NCBI GenBank assembly: GCA_003415625.1
Contig: PYIU01000011.1
Span: 819,001-883,000, forward strand
DNA from: Aquanectria penicillioides
Lineage: Eukaryota > Ascomycota > Sordariomycetes > Hypocreales > Nectriaceae
Reading direction: 5' to 3'
Length of the DNA: 64,000 nucleotides
The notes below the pieces were generated by a model. It ran no database searches. It had not been told where the DNA came from and was given only the letters and a program-made list of their open reading frames with translations. A program made the translations under genes and the position numbers. This document shows positions 11,732 through 22,442 of this stretch, piece by piece (position 1 is the first letter of the stretch; each line of letters starts with the position of its first letter).

Positions 11732-12661
11732 CTAGGCAAAGGTGAGGGCGAGGAGAGCAGCAAGAGTAGCTGCCACAGCGCTGCTAACAAAGGCCTTGGA
11801 ACTGGTGCTAGTGCTTGGGGTCTTCGAGCCGTTGCTAGAATCACCCGAGTTTGAGTTTGAGTTCGAGTTCGAGTCGGAGTTGGAAGTAGCGCTAGTGGTC
11901 TGGTCAGTCTGGGTGCCGCCAGTGGCCAGCTCGGTGACCTTGGTGCCCTCGGCGCAAGAGCCCGAGGCGCAGGTAGTCTTGTGAGCAGGCCAGGTCCTGG
12001 TGGCACAGCTGCCGCCGACGCAGACGGTGGTTTGTCCACACTTTCCGTCGGAACACTTGGAGGTGGGACGAGTTCCGTTCCTATAGCCGGTAAACTTGCA
12101 GCCCACGCAGACCTTGGTGGTGTAGGCCTTGTTGGTGCAGCCTCCCGCAGGGCAGCTTGCTGTGGTTGTCTTAATCGCGTTGGGCGTGGTAGCAGGAAGG
12201 GTTGTCCTTGGGGTTGTCGTCGGGGTTGAGATTGGCGTCCAAGGAGTCCCAATGGGTTCGGACTGGACTATAAGAGCCGGAGGGTTGCCGCCCCAACCTG
12301 TGTTGAAACGGTACAGATTGTAGTACTGCTGGCCGGCGATCTTGCCACCGCAGCGTCGGAGACCGGTGCCGTCGTTGGGGCACTGAGCAGAGCACTTGGC
12401 CTCGCTGACCTTTGTGACAATGAGACTTCGTTTAGCCAGGGGCTGGTTTGTGCAGTAGCACGCATCTCCGATCGCAGCCCAGTATCCCTCCTGCTGACAC
12501 GCGTACTGGCACGCTTCGGGAGACGTGTATGGGAGCTTGACAGGCATTTGACGGGTGTCAAGCATAACACATCCCTGGTACTCGTCGTTGGGGACGGCGA
12601 ATTGGGACTGGGCCGCAGCACCAGCGGCCAAGAAGCCTGCAATGACAGCTAATTGATGCAT
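11732..12661 (-). CDS. WSC-domain, GPI-anchored cell-wall protein
   Basis: One exon, 309 residues from the Met at 12661; an in-frame codon further upstream (12715) would put a polar leader before the signal peptide and is less likely. Signal peptide MHQLAVIAGFLAAGAAAQ, then a WSC-type domain (about residues 30-120) with YQGCVMLDTR, ACQYACQQEGYWAAI, ACYC and CSAQCPND and the usual spaced Cys residues. A Thr/Pro-rich linker follows, then Cys-rich short segments (CVGCKFTGYR, CSDGKC, CVGGSC, CASGSC), an Asn/Ser repeat (NSNSNSNSG) and a hydrophobic tail (AVAATLAALLALTFA) of GPI type. WSC domains bind wall carbohydrate and occur in stress sensors. With no transmembrane-cytosolic part here, a wall-bound carbohydrate-binding role is more likely than sensing. 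Confidence 0.85.
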   Translation of the reverse strand: MHQLAVIAGFLAAGAAAQSQFAVPNDEYQGCVMLDTRQMPVKLPYTSPEACQYACQQEGYWAAIGDACYCTNQPLAKRSLIVTKVSEAKCSAQCPNDGTGLRRCGGKIAGQQYYNLYRFNTGWGGNPPALIVQSEPIGTPWTPISTPTTTPRTTLPATTPNAIKTTTASCPAGGCTNKAYTTKVCVGCKFTGYRNGTRPTSKCSDGKCGQTTVCVGGSCATRTWPAHKTTCASGSCAEGTKVTELATGGTQTDQTTSATSNSDSNSNSNSNSGDSSNGSKTPSTSTSSKAFVSSAVAATLAALLALTFA

Positions 12662-13754
12662 GGCGTTGTTCCAGGCGAGTGAGTATGTGATTGAAAAGCT
12701 ATTCGAGGTGCTCAATACAACCTATTATTATTATTATTATGATTACCAGCAAGAGTGGAAGAAGAATGAAAAGAGCGTAAGCTTTCAATCCGCCAAATAC
12801 CCTCCCCAGCCATCTTTATATCTACCTATGCTGTCCCCATCCGTCTCCTAGGCTCGCGCAATCATACCGATGGGAAATAAAGAGGCGTTGGCGGGAATGC
12901 AACTGGCCCAAGTTGAGGTCCGCTTCTCCAAGGGGGGGGGGGGGGCGGGTTCCCGGGGCGCTGAAGGTCTCGCATTCCACGGGTGTTTTACATGACCCGC
13001 CAATTAGCAAAGCAAGACACAAAGCTTAAGAAATGTCTTCCAAAGATGTAAGAATGGCCCATTATCGGAGCAGGCTGTCAAAGGTCAAAGGCTACTTCTG
13101 AGACTTTTTGTTGGAATGTTCGGTTGTTCAAGTAGGGCTGGATTGTGACCGCTCAGGGACCGTGGACATTAGAGGCTCCATTATGTCGTGGCCAGATCGG
13201 TTAGATGCTCCATCACATACCGTCTTGGCATATGGCCTATGGGACTAGATACTTTCGGGAGCAAATGTAGCGCGGGACCGGGACTGAGTAGATGGAGGTT
13301 GGTGATATTCGTACGGATTCAGGGCGCAAGCAAAGCTGTTCCTATTCTAAAACCACTACAATGGAAATGTGTATTGAGGCAATGATGTTTTAAGAATCCT
13401 CCGACTTGGTGACTATGCGTGATCGACATTAACAGCCGTTGGTCATCCTGGGAACCGCTCCTTTGTAGATGATGAATTAACAATTGGCGTCAAGTTATGC
13501 TCTAAATAGGCAATGCAAGGCTTTATTTCCGTAAAGGTCCAGATTTTTTTTGATAGATAGATTGATTGTTGGCCCAGAGTTTGACCGTCTCATTGGACGC
13601 TCATCCGTGGAGACACCTGATCAACCTGATAAATATGAACTGCGTGCGTGACTCGGTTCAGCTGCGAGCTGATTCATGTTTCACTGGGTGGCGTTTTGCT
13701 GTAGAAACCCAGGCGCCACCTCACGATGCATACATCGACGACAGATCCATTGCA
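12662..13754. other. intergenic spacer with poly-G tract
   Basis: 1.1 kb between the WSC gene and the 3' end of the next minus-strand gene. It includes a run of 14 G at 12932-12945, a plausible site of sequencing or assembly error, and no convincing gene. Confidence 0.5.
12723..12740 (+). repeat. ATT microsatellite
   Basis: Six tandem ATT/TTA units lie about 60 bases upstream of the WSC gene start, in its presumed 5' leader. Confidence 0.8.
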
Positions 13755-14552
13755 TCAAAAGGGACTGAAACCGAAGAGACTTGGTTGCTCCTTGTGCACA
13801 TGGGTTTTCAAAAAATTGATCGCATCGTCCGTGCCGGTGGGTGAGTGGAACCAATGACCTCCATCTGGATATTCTTTCCATTCAACCTGAGCGCCGAAGC
13901 CTTGGAGAGTGTCTCGAAGACCTCGACCGTTCTGAACCAAGACGAGTGGGTCGTCGACGCAGTGCTCCAGCAACGTCGGCGTGCTTGAAATGACATGGCC
14001 ATTGTCCGGCACGCGCTCGAGATCGAGAGCCTTTCTCATCTCGGGCAGGCTTCTGCCGGCAAATGGACATCGACACGAGAAGCCCATGAAGGCGGCGAGC
14101 CTCCCGCCGGCTTCCTCGGGAATCTGCAGGTTGAAGAGCACATGAATGCCCGTCGCAGCGCCCATGCTGATGCCTGCCAGCACGATGCGATCCCAGTGGC
14201 CGTCCAGCGTCGCCGCCTCTTGAGCCAGGATGTTTGTGATGGCGGGCACGACTTCTTTCAGCCCGACGGCCTGCAGCTCCTCATTCTCGGAAAAGTCGCG
14301 AACGTTCCAAACGTCAAACCACTGCGGCCAGGTGTCGGGCAAGCTGGCGCATTTGCGGGACGGCGCCTGGGGGAACACCCAGCGAAATGACGGAAAGGCT
14401 TCAAAGAGGTTGCGACCGCTAGAACTGCGCGAGTATGTGAGTGAAGATGCAAATCTGCGTGCCTGGTCGCCGCGGCCGTGCAGGAAGACGACGGTGTGCG
14501 TGTGTTCAACCGTGGGAGGTATCACAAAAGTCGGGAGCTCTACAGTTGCCAT
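13755..14552 (-). CDS. alpha/beta hydrolase, acyl-protein thioesterase / carboxylesterase 2 family
   Basis: Single exon, 265 residues from the Met at 14552 (MATVELPTF). The frame stays open further upstream, but that part lacks conservation and would displace the conserved start. Motifs: VVFLHGRGDQ (oxyanion turn), WFDVW, nucleophile G-I-S-M-G-A with the Ser in the standard place, DDPLV with the acid residue, and GGHWF with the catalytic His. Size and motif order fit the phospholipase/carboxylesterase (Abhydrolase_2) family, cytosolic enzymes cleaving acyl esters or thioesters. No signal peptide is seen. The natural substrate is unknown. Confidence 0.85.
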   Translation of the reverse strand: MATVELPTFVIPPTVEHTHTVVFLHGRGDQARRFASSLTYSRSSSGRNLFEAFPSFRWVFPQAPSRKCASLPDTWPQWFDVWNVRDFSENEELQAVGLKEVVPAITNILAQEAATLDGHWDRIVLAGISMGAATGIHVLFNLQIPEEAGGRLAAFMGFSCRCPFAGRSLPEMRKALDLERVPDNGHVISSTPTLLEHCVDDPLVLVQNGRGLRDTLQGFGAQVEWKEYPDGGHWFHSPTGTDDAINFLKTHVHKEQPSLFGFSPF

Positions 14553-15990
14553 GGCGGAATTGAGATGCTTGAACAGTCTATATCTAAGTTGCAGGCGTGT
14601 ATTCAGGATGATATTGTCACCATGATTATTTATGCCTTGGTGGAGTATCTTGTTGGTCTTACTGCTTACGCAGGCTCCAGCACCGCATGACTCCGCCTCA
14701 ATGTTGGCTGCCTGCGACGTCGGAGGCCTGGCCGTGATTGGTGGGTGTATCATACGATAAAACTACACTAACTCGGCTTTGGTACAGTGTCAAGTCCAGA
14801 TCGTGAGGAAACAGCGCGTTGATTCCCATCGCGGCCCATTTGTCTGCGGCACCAGTATCCCGGGGCAATCGTCACTAATAAAAGGTAATGTCTTGATTAT
14901 TAAAGGTCTTAAGTTTTATCCTAGTGCACATGCTGGTATCTCGGCTTCATTAGGACGGACTAATGTTTGCCCGGGCACCCGGCTTCTAACAAGCACGCCT
15001 CTATTCAAGCGCATTCTGCCACCAATGCATCTCATTGCATTGAAGGTATTCTTTCCTATCTCGAGCCCCTTACCGGTGATATGGAAACCCGTTTGATCGG
15101 AGCCCTAGCGCGACAACTGGTCGCTCTAGTGAGTAAGTAGGACACCGTTGAGAACAAAGCTGATGTGTCTCTGAGGATTCCTCGCGAGCGCAAGCCAACG
15201 TTGACACATTGAGAAATGACAAGAAAGTGGTGTAAGCTAATATTGGTGCAATGGCAGGAGGCAGTATAGCGGGTGATTGAGTAACAGATTGCGTGATGCG
15301 TTCGTTGAGGTTGGCATTGTTTGGCGGCCCAAAATATGTGAAGGAGAATTGATCCACCGCCAGCAGACTCACCACTGTAACCTTCTCCCGAGAGTCTTCA
15401 AAGAGATTGATATTGTCTTCAGCCCGGTTAGGCGTTGGTCCAACAGTCCTATATCCAATTCGCCATGCTTTCCAGCTTTGGGTCTAGCAACGAAGCCAGG
15501 GTTACCAAGACGGTAGTTGAGAACGACCAAATCGTACTATTCTCATCCACCTCTTCGCGATGCTTCAGCCACCCAGCCGTAGCCAGGGTGGATAAATTGG
15601 AGGCAGTCTTCTACTTCAGGTCGCTTCCTTTGTTATCATTCGTTGTATTCACAAGTGGGGATTCAAGCATATTCCTGTATTGTTCTCAAGCTGACTCATT
15701 TACTCGCCTCTGGACAACAATCCTAGCATGGTCAACTCCACACCTTTACGCTTCTTCGGCCGTCACCTTATAAATCTCAGCGCTAATGATTCATTTCCTC
15801 GGGTAGCAAACCCGATCTTTGCGGGGAACCTGGCTCGGTCACCCCGCTTTCTGTTTCTTGGGACCAGCCTGTGGGATATTCAGAGGCAATTGCAAAGACT
15901 GTCTTCCAACTCGACTATATAAGGAACTAAATAATGAAAGTACTGAAAATTATCCACCGTAGGGAGTAGCCACAACTCAACATAAACAAT
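14553..15990. other. divergent spacer
   Basis: 1.4 kb holding the promoters of the divergent hydrolase and carboxylesterase genes. Short frames only. The carboxylesterase side ends in a good TATA box at 15916. Confidence 0.5.
15916..15923 (+). promoter_or_regulatory. TATA box of the carboxylesterase gene
   Basis: TATATAAG lies 75 bases upstream of the ATG at 15991, a normal fungal spacing that allows a short leader. Confidence 0.6.
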
Positions 15991-17558
15991 ATGAGGTTCG
16001 CACTTCAACCACTAGTTGGCGCCGTTCTGGTAGCTCTAGTGAATGGGCATGGCTCGGAAAAGCACAATGAACTACATATTTCCTCTCCAAGCTTTTCTGT
16101 TCAAGGTTCATATGCCAAAAACATATCAGCCCCAGTCCGTCAATTTCTCGGCATCCCCTATGCAGAGCCACCAATTGGCCAACGCCGATTTAAACCACCA
16201 AAAACTAAGATCCCGTACAATGAAACTCTCAACGCAACCTCATTTGGACCAGTATGTATGCAGTATGACACAGGCGCTCCTTCTGTCTTCAGTGAATATC
16301 TCCCAGGACAGCGCATTACTACTGGCATGTCAGAAGACTGCCTTACACTAAACATCTGGACGCCTCAAGAGTCTGATATTGGCAATGGCCTGCTCCCCGT
16401 CATGATATGGATCCCCGGTGGCGCTTTGGTTTCAGGAGGAAGTTCTGTCCCAAACGCAAATGGTGCGCGATTCGTTCAAGCTCAGAGGATGATCATGGTC
16501 AGTATCAACTACCGTGTCAACATATTTGGTTTCCCCGGTGCGGCTGGCCTCGACGGCCGGCATGTGAACCCTGGTCTTCTAGACCAACGCAAAGCGGTTG
16601 AGTGGATTTATGACAACATCGCATCATTTGGAGGTGATCCGATGAAGATGACGCTCTTTGGTCAAAGTGCCGGCGGAAGCAGTACCGATTTCTGGACATA
16701 TGCCTGGCCAGACGACCCACTGGTGAGAGGCTTTATCGTCATGTCTGGTGCGGTTGGTAACCACCAGTTTGCAACAAACCGGACCCTCAATTTCACATAT
16801 GTGGCCGAACAAGTCGGATGTGCCGGACTCGACAAGGACCAAGAGTTGAGGTGCATGCAAAAGGCCAATGGCACTGATATCATTGAAGTTTACAATAAGT
16901 ATAATGCTTCGGGAAATGGAGGCGCCGCACTCAATTTCGGTGCCATGGCTGATGATGAGACTATCTTTGCCAACTGGACTGAGCGGCGAGAACGCGGACT
17001 CGTCTCAAAACTTGTAAGTTGCCACACCTAAATTGTCTCTTTCTTCTTGTATTCACACTCGATAAGCCTATCCTGTACGGCAGCGCTGCAAACGATTACT
17101 CCTCCCTGTTCAGCCCCTTCACTGGCGTGGCTCCCAACCAAACTCAAGTCGACACTCTTACAGATGAACTCTTCAACTGCCGCGCACGTATCGCCTCCCA
17201 GGCGCGCCATGATCTCGATATTCCAGTTTGGCGATATCGTTACTATGGTGTGTGGCCCAACTTGAATCCTTTAAAATGGCTTGGAGCCTATCATGCCAGC
17301 GACATCCCAATGGTATTTGGCACAAGTGATCTTTTCGGTGGAGCCAACACGCCGGAAGAGACATCATGGAGCGAGTATATGCAAGATGCATGGGCAGCTT
17401 TCGCCAGAGACCCGAAGGATGGACTTACGCGACTTGGGTGGCCATTGTTTGACGAGGACAAAGAAACATTGGTGAAGTTGGGAGTGAATGGGACTGCGAG
17501 AGTTGTTCTTGCGCCAGGGTCTGAAGGTGATGAAGGATGCGGACCAAATGTTGGTTAA
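15991..17558 (+). CDS. secreted type-B carboxylesterase/lipase
   Basis: Exons 15991-17013 and 17067-17558 (53 bp GT-AG intron) give 504 residues. Signal peptide about residues 1-20 (MRFALQPLVGAVLVALVNG). Family segments in order: FLGIPYAEPPIGQRRF, SEDCLTLNIWTP, WIPGGALVSGG (oxyanion), VSINYRVNIFGFP, then the nucleophile elbow G-Q-S-A-G-G (Gln in place of the usual Glu before Ser) and the His in GAYHASDIP. The acid residue appears to be Asp in GSAANDYSSLF, where most family members have Glu. N-glycosylation sites are scattered through the chain. Expected to hydrolyse carboxylic esters outside the cell; the substrate cannot be told. A TATA box lies 75 bases upstream. Confidence 0.9.
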
Positions 17559-17986
17559 GGTGCAGCGGGAGCTTTCCGTAATTTACTGTCAGGCATAGAA
17601 TAGCTTAAGAGCTCCAGTTCACTCTTGTCGTCCCACGCCTCAATCTTGGTGTGAGTCAAAGCATAGATCGATCCGCCTTGCTGGACGAGAGTCGACCTTG
17701 TTTCGTTCCACCACATTGAGCGAGAAACCGCCCTTGATTTGAAATGATCTTTCACGTTGTTTGACAATGAGAAATAACTTTCGCAAGGCCTTATAATTAG
17801 CCTTGTTCGAAACTTTCGTTTCTTGTCTTGAATCATTAGATGCTATGCAAGTCCTTCAAGACACACAGGCAAGCCATCGTAAACTGAACCTTGGTCCGAA
17901 ACTTATCAACTGTGGCATCGCATCGCATCTCTCGGCCTGCTTCCCAAAAATACACCGCCAACAAAATCAGTACAGTATGCAATTAG
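17559..17986. other. convergent spacer
   Basis: About 430 bases between two convergent genes, with no coding signal that I recognise. Confidence 0.5.
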
Positions 17987-18441
17987 TTATACATTCCAGC
18001 AAGCCATAGAGCTGATCTTGTCGTTAAAGGTCGCGGGGACTGCTCCAACCCAGCCCCCTGATCCTGCTTGAATCACCATCGAAGAGCCCTTACAGTCATA
18101 GTCTCTGAAATAAATCGTTAGTGCCTTATCACAAAATATCTTAGCTCATTAAGTTACGATGACTTACACCCAAAATTGGCATTTGAGGTTTGGTTGAATT
18201 TGAAGGTAGCTAATCCTGTCATTCCAAAAGACATCTCCCCCATTGAAGTTTCCTAAGCGGTTCACTAGCTTAGTGGCTGGTTAAAATTAGGACGCAGAGG
18301 GGTATTCTTACTGCAAGTAGCTGAGGGAGTATCAAACTGTTTGTATGCTCCACCTTCAGTATTGTAATTTTTGTTCTCCCATACAACAACAGTGGTGGCC
18401 TGGGCCACGGCGGCAAGAGAGAGGAGGACGCTCAACTTCAT
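17987..18441 (-). CDS. small secreted Cys-containing protein, beta/gamma-crystallin-like pattern
   Basis: Three exons, 18441-18312, 18252-18168 and 18104-17987, join in frame to 110 residues; all splice sites are GT-AG and both acceptors have CTAA-type branch points. Signal peptide MKLSVLLSLAAVAQA. The mature part of about 95 residues has four Cys (PSATC, LKCQFW, YDCKG, SMACWN). It shows two similar strands with an aromatic start and Gly turn (VVVWENKNYNTEGGAY and CQFWVDYDCKGSS), resembling the Greek-key signature of beta/gamma-crystallin-fold secreted proteins. Such folds occur in small microbial inhibitors and antimicrobial proteins. Function here is unknown; fold assignment is by pattern only. 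The short exons make this gene easy to miss. Confidence 0.72.
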
Positions 18442-19791
18442 CGTGACTGGAGAGATGATATTGCTACAAAATACTGCGAAGAAGGCGTGATTGAAACGAA
18501 TATCAATTAAATTTTCATCGAGCCTTAAGCCTATAATTATACACCAAGATGTATCCCAGGACATACAGACAGCATGGACAAGCTTCAGCTAGGTAAACGC
18601 TCTGTCAGCTGTTGACTCAGCGCCTATGTGGGGGTTGTTTAATAGATGCTGGCCAATGCTGTCAATTTTCACGACAAAGTTGAATGAGTATTCCCTGTAA
18701 ACACAGCCCTGTCATGACTGACTAAGGATGCCGATCAAAGTGGAGTCTTCAACGTGCACACGACAAACTGCCATGCAACCCGATGTCCAGCTCGTATAGC
18801 ATATAGACGGCTATCGTTGCGCCGTGTGTCGAGCCCGCTTTTTGGCGTCTCTAATGAATTAGTAAGGGGAACCAAGTAGCAGCTGAACAATTGAATACGA
18901 GAAGCCCATTTGGGGGCCCATGGGTTGTGGAAAGCGCCTTGACCGCAAGTTGTTGCAGCCTAATGCGGAATGCAAACCACCTGGCAGGCACCTTTAGATT
19001 AATTTTTAGCTAGCTGTTGTTATATAAATATACATTGGTTATCTAGTGTGTTTAATTCGCGCCGAATTATATGCGAGAATGCACTACTGAAAAGTGTTTG
19101 ATTCTCAACGGCGACTAATATTAACTCATCCACGCTTGATTTACATAAATGTGGATGAGAAATTTGCGATCATTTTAGATCAATTAATTATACAAAGATG
19201 CAAAAAGATATTTCAAGCTTTGTATAATATACTATAAGTTAGAGACAACCATTAGTTTATCATATCCTTGACTTAGATACCAAACTACGAAAACGTTCTC
19301 ACTAGTGGATGTAGCAATACAAGCCACGAGGCAAGAAACCATATTGACATCTTCTAGAGATGCAGATGCGTTCCTCTGGACACATTGATCGGTCTTCACC
19401 TCTCCCATCATTATCCCTAAGTATCGCTAAGGTATCTGTCAAGCCTTTTCGAGTGGAAACTCTGACCATGACAATATATGAAATAGGGACGTGAAGCTAA
19501 TTGGGATACTGGCCTTTTTGGTGCAACCTGCTATTTCTATACTAAATTCCACTTCGTCTATTGATTCTTCCTCGAACCACGAGTTGTTCATTTGGTCATT
19601 CAATGTGCTCCTAGGGTTGTTACGAGCGAGGCGCTTAGAGCATTTCAACTGGTGACAAGATATTACTTCAAGTCGGCATGTATCACATCCATCTTGGCAC
19701 ACGAGTAGCTTGAACGCAATTACAAAGGCAATATTTAACAGATTAAATTCGCTTTTCTACATGCAAGTCATACATTTCATAAACCACCATC
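18442..19791. other. AT-rich spacer
   Basis: 1.35 kb without a supported gene. The part from about 18980 to 19330 is strongly AT-rich (many TTAATT, TATAAATATA). An 87-codon minus-strand frame (19702-19439) has no motif. This could be an old RIP-mutated repeat or simply a promoter/terminator region. Confidence 0.5.
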
Positions 19792-22442
19792 CTAAGGATC
19801 ATAAGTCTGGCCAGCAACCTTGACCACGCTGGTGGCAACCAACTCAGCAGCATTCTTGCCAACGCTGAAGTTGTACTCGCCGCCCTCCAGAACCCACTGC
19901 TGCTTCTCCTGGCCCCAGAAGGATATATCCCGGCCGCTGACGGGGAGCTCGACAACTGCGGAACCTCCGGCCTCGAGAGTAACCTTCTTGAAGCTGGCGA
20001 GCACCTTGATGGGGTTCTCGGGCAGAGTGTTGACGTTGCCAACGTAGACCTGCACGGCAACGGCACCTTTGACGGAGCCAGTGTTGGAGACCTTGACGCT
20101 GACTATCCACTGGTCGGCGGCAGTCTCCTTGACGGTGAGATCGTCGTAGCCAAAGGTGGTGTAGGACAGACCGAAGCCGAAGGGGAAATTGACCTTGTCG
20201 GCGGACAGACGGTCAAAGTGCCTGTAGCCAGTGAAGATGCCCTCGGCGTACTTGACGGTGAGCTGGCGGCCGGTGTACTCGCCGGGGAAGTTTCCGTATG
20301 CAGGGCAGTCCTCAATCCGCTTGGGGAATGTAGCCGTCAGATGACCCTCAGGGGTGCGAGCACCAGAGATGATATCGGCGATGGAGTTGCCCGCCTCCTG
20401 GCCAGGGAACCACGCCTGGACCAGAGCCTTGATCTCTTTGAGCCAGGGCATGGCGATGGCCACACCGGTCGAGTTGACGACGATGGTGTTGGGGTTGACG
20501 GCGGCGACGCCAGCGACAAGGCGGTCCTGGCTGCCGTTCTTGGGGAGGTTGAAGCTCTGCTGGTCCTGACCCTCAGTCTCCCAGAAGGTCTCGTGGCCGG
20601 TGAAGACAATGGCGTAGTCGGCGGCCCTGGCCAGCTCGACAGCTTCGGTGGTGATGTCCTTGTCGTGCTCGGCAGCAGACATGTGGTCCAGACGGACACC
20701 AGTCTTGCCCTCGAGGATGCCGAGGTCGAGGCCCTCAACGGGAGCGGGAGGAGCGCTGGTGATGAAGATCTTGTACTGCTTGCCAGCCTCAAGGTCGAAG
20801 TTGACGACGGGAGCGGCGACGCCGCCCAGGAGGAAGCCCATAGGGTCAGAGCTGTTCTCCTTCTGCTCGTACAGGACGTTGCCGTCAATGGTAACCTTGG
20901 AAGGACCAAGACCAGTCAAGGTGAAGTAGTAGGTGGCAGATTCGGGAGAGGTGAAGGTACCCTCGAGCTCGCTAGACCTGTTGACAACTTCCATGCCGTT
21001 GAGAAGGGACACTTCGGAGTTGGGGTGGCCGTGGGTGACACTGGAGGGCTCGGAGCTGCCGAGTTCAAAGGTTCTCCAGGTGAAGCCGGGCTTGCCATCG
21101 GCGCCGACGACGTGGTCACTGATGAGAGGCATTTGACGGAAAGTGTGGGCGCCCTTGGCGTAAGTGAACTCGACGTTCTCGCCCTTGTAGGCCTCGTTCA
21201 GACCCTCCCAGGGAGTGATCTTGTAGTGGCTGTTGACAGAGGCACTGCCGCCGCCGTGGGCGAGAGCTTCCTTGGCGAGGCCGAGGAGGGCAATCTTCTT
21301 GCCGTGGGCCTTTTCCTTGGTGAGAGGCAGCAGGCCAGCCTCGTTTTTGAGGAGGACCATACCCTTGGCGCCAGCCTCACGGATCAGGGCCTGGTGCTCG
21401 GGCTTGTTAACGGCCTTCTCGTCGGGGATGGTGGGGTCTTCGAAGCAGTTCTCGCGCTCCAAGAACTTGAGGACACGGAGAGCTCGCTCGTTAATGGTCT
21501 CCTCGGTGACCTTGCCGGCCTTGATAGCCTCGAGAACCTGGTCAACCTTCCTCCAGCGGGTGGGACCGGGCATCTCAAGATCGAGACCGGCGTTGAGGGA
21601 CTCAGCAGTGGAGTTGGTGCCGCCCCAGTCGCTCATGACGAGACCGTCCCAGCCCCATTCGCCACGGAGGATCTGCTTAAGGAAGAACTGATGCTCATCG
21701 GCGTGGTAGCCGTTGATCTTGTTGTAGGCAGTCATGACGGCGCCGGGCTTGGCCTCCTTGACGGCAATCTCAAAGGGCTTGAGGTAAATCTCGCGGAGAG
21801 TGCGCTCATCGACAATTTCGTCGACGTAGAGACGCTGGGTCTCCTGCTCGTTGACAGCAAAGTGCTTGATGGTGGCAGAGACACCGGTGGACTGGATGCC
21901 CTGGACGTTCTGAGAGGCGAGCTTTCCGGTCAGGTAGGGATCCTCAGAGAAGCTCTCAAAGTTGCGGCCGCCCAGGGGATGACGGTGGCCGCACATGGTC
22001 GGGCCAAGAAGGCATCGTGCGCCCTTGGTCAACGTCTCCTCGCCCAGGCCAACGCCAATTCGGCGGGCAACGTCGACATCAAAGGTAGAGGCGACGCTGG
22101 AAGCGGCAGGGAAGCAGGCAGCGGTGATGCCGCCAGAAAAGGTGGCACCACGGGCGCCATTGGGGCCATCGCTAACCTGTGAAGCATGAGCACATACTCA
22201 ATTCGTCCCAGATATGGCTCGGCGTCGTTTCAACACTAACCTTGAGGGCTGGGACTCCCTTCTCGGCAATTGGGACAGTCTCCCAGAAGTCCTTACCAGC
22301 GAGGAGAGAAATCTGCAGGGATAAGTCAATGATACAGCGCGGGGGCGGGGTGAGAAAGCCTGGGGTCGGCGTTGTTTAAGTGACGCACCTTCTCCTCGAG
22401 AGTCAGCTTAGACAGAATCTCGTTCACGTCGGTGGGAGCCAT
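19792..22442 (-). CDS. GH3 beta-glucosidase with PA14 insert, intracellular type
   Basis: Exons 22442-22389, 22312-22241 and 22176-19792 give 836 residues. The two small 5' exons code for the conserved start (MAPTDVNEILSKLTLEEK, then SLLAGKDFWET). Then come VSDGPNGARG, GRNFESFSEDPYL, KHFAVNEQE and the nucleophile segment VMSDWGGTNS with Asp near residue 225. A PA14-like insert spans about residues 395-540, followed by the C-terminal GH3 subdomain (GHETFWETEGQD, FPFGFGLSYT) and a fibronectin III-like end. There is no signal peptide, so the enzyme is probably cytosolic and cleaves cellobiose or other beta-glucosides taken up by the cell. It is head-to-head with a Zn2Cys6 gene across 1 kb. Strong GC3 bias is visible. 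Confidence 0.95.

Noticed and set aside
19439..19702. 87-codon Cys-containing frame (MCQDGCDTCRLEV...)
   Set aside because: No signal peptide and no conserved pattern; it lies in an AT-rich spacer.
20218..22182. 654-codon open frame on the plus strand opposite the GH3 gene
   Set aside because: It is antisense to a well-supported enzyme. Strong GC3 codon bias leaves the opposite frame open, and its translation (rich in Val, Leu, Gly, Asp) has no family motif.
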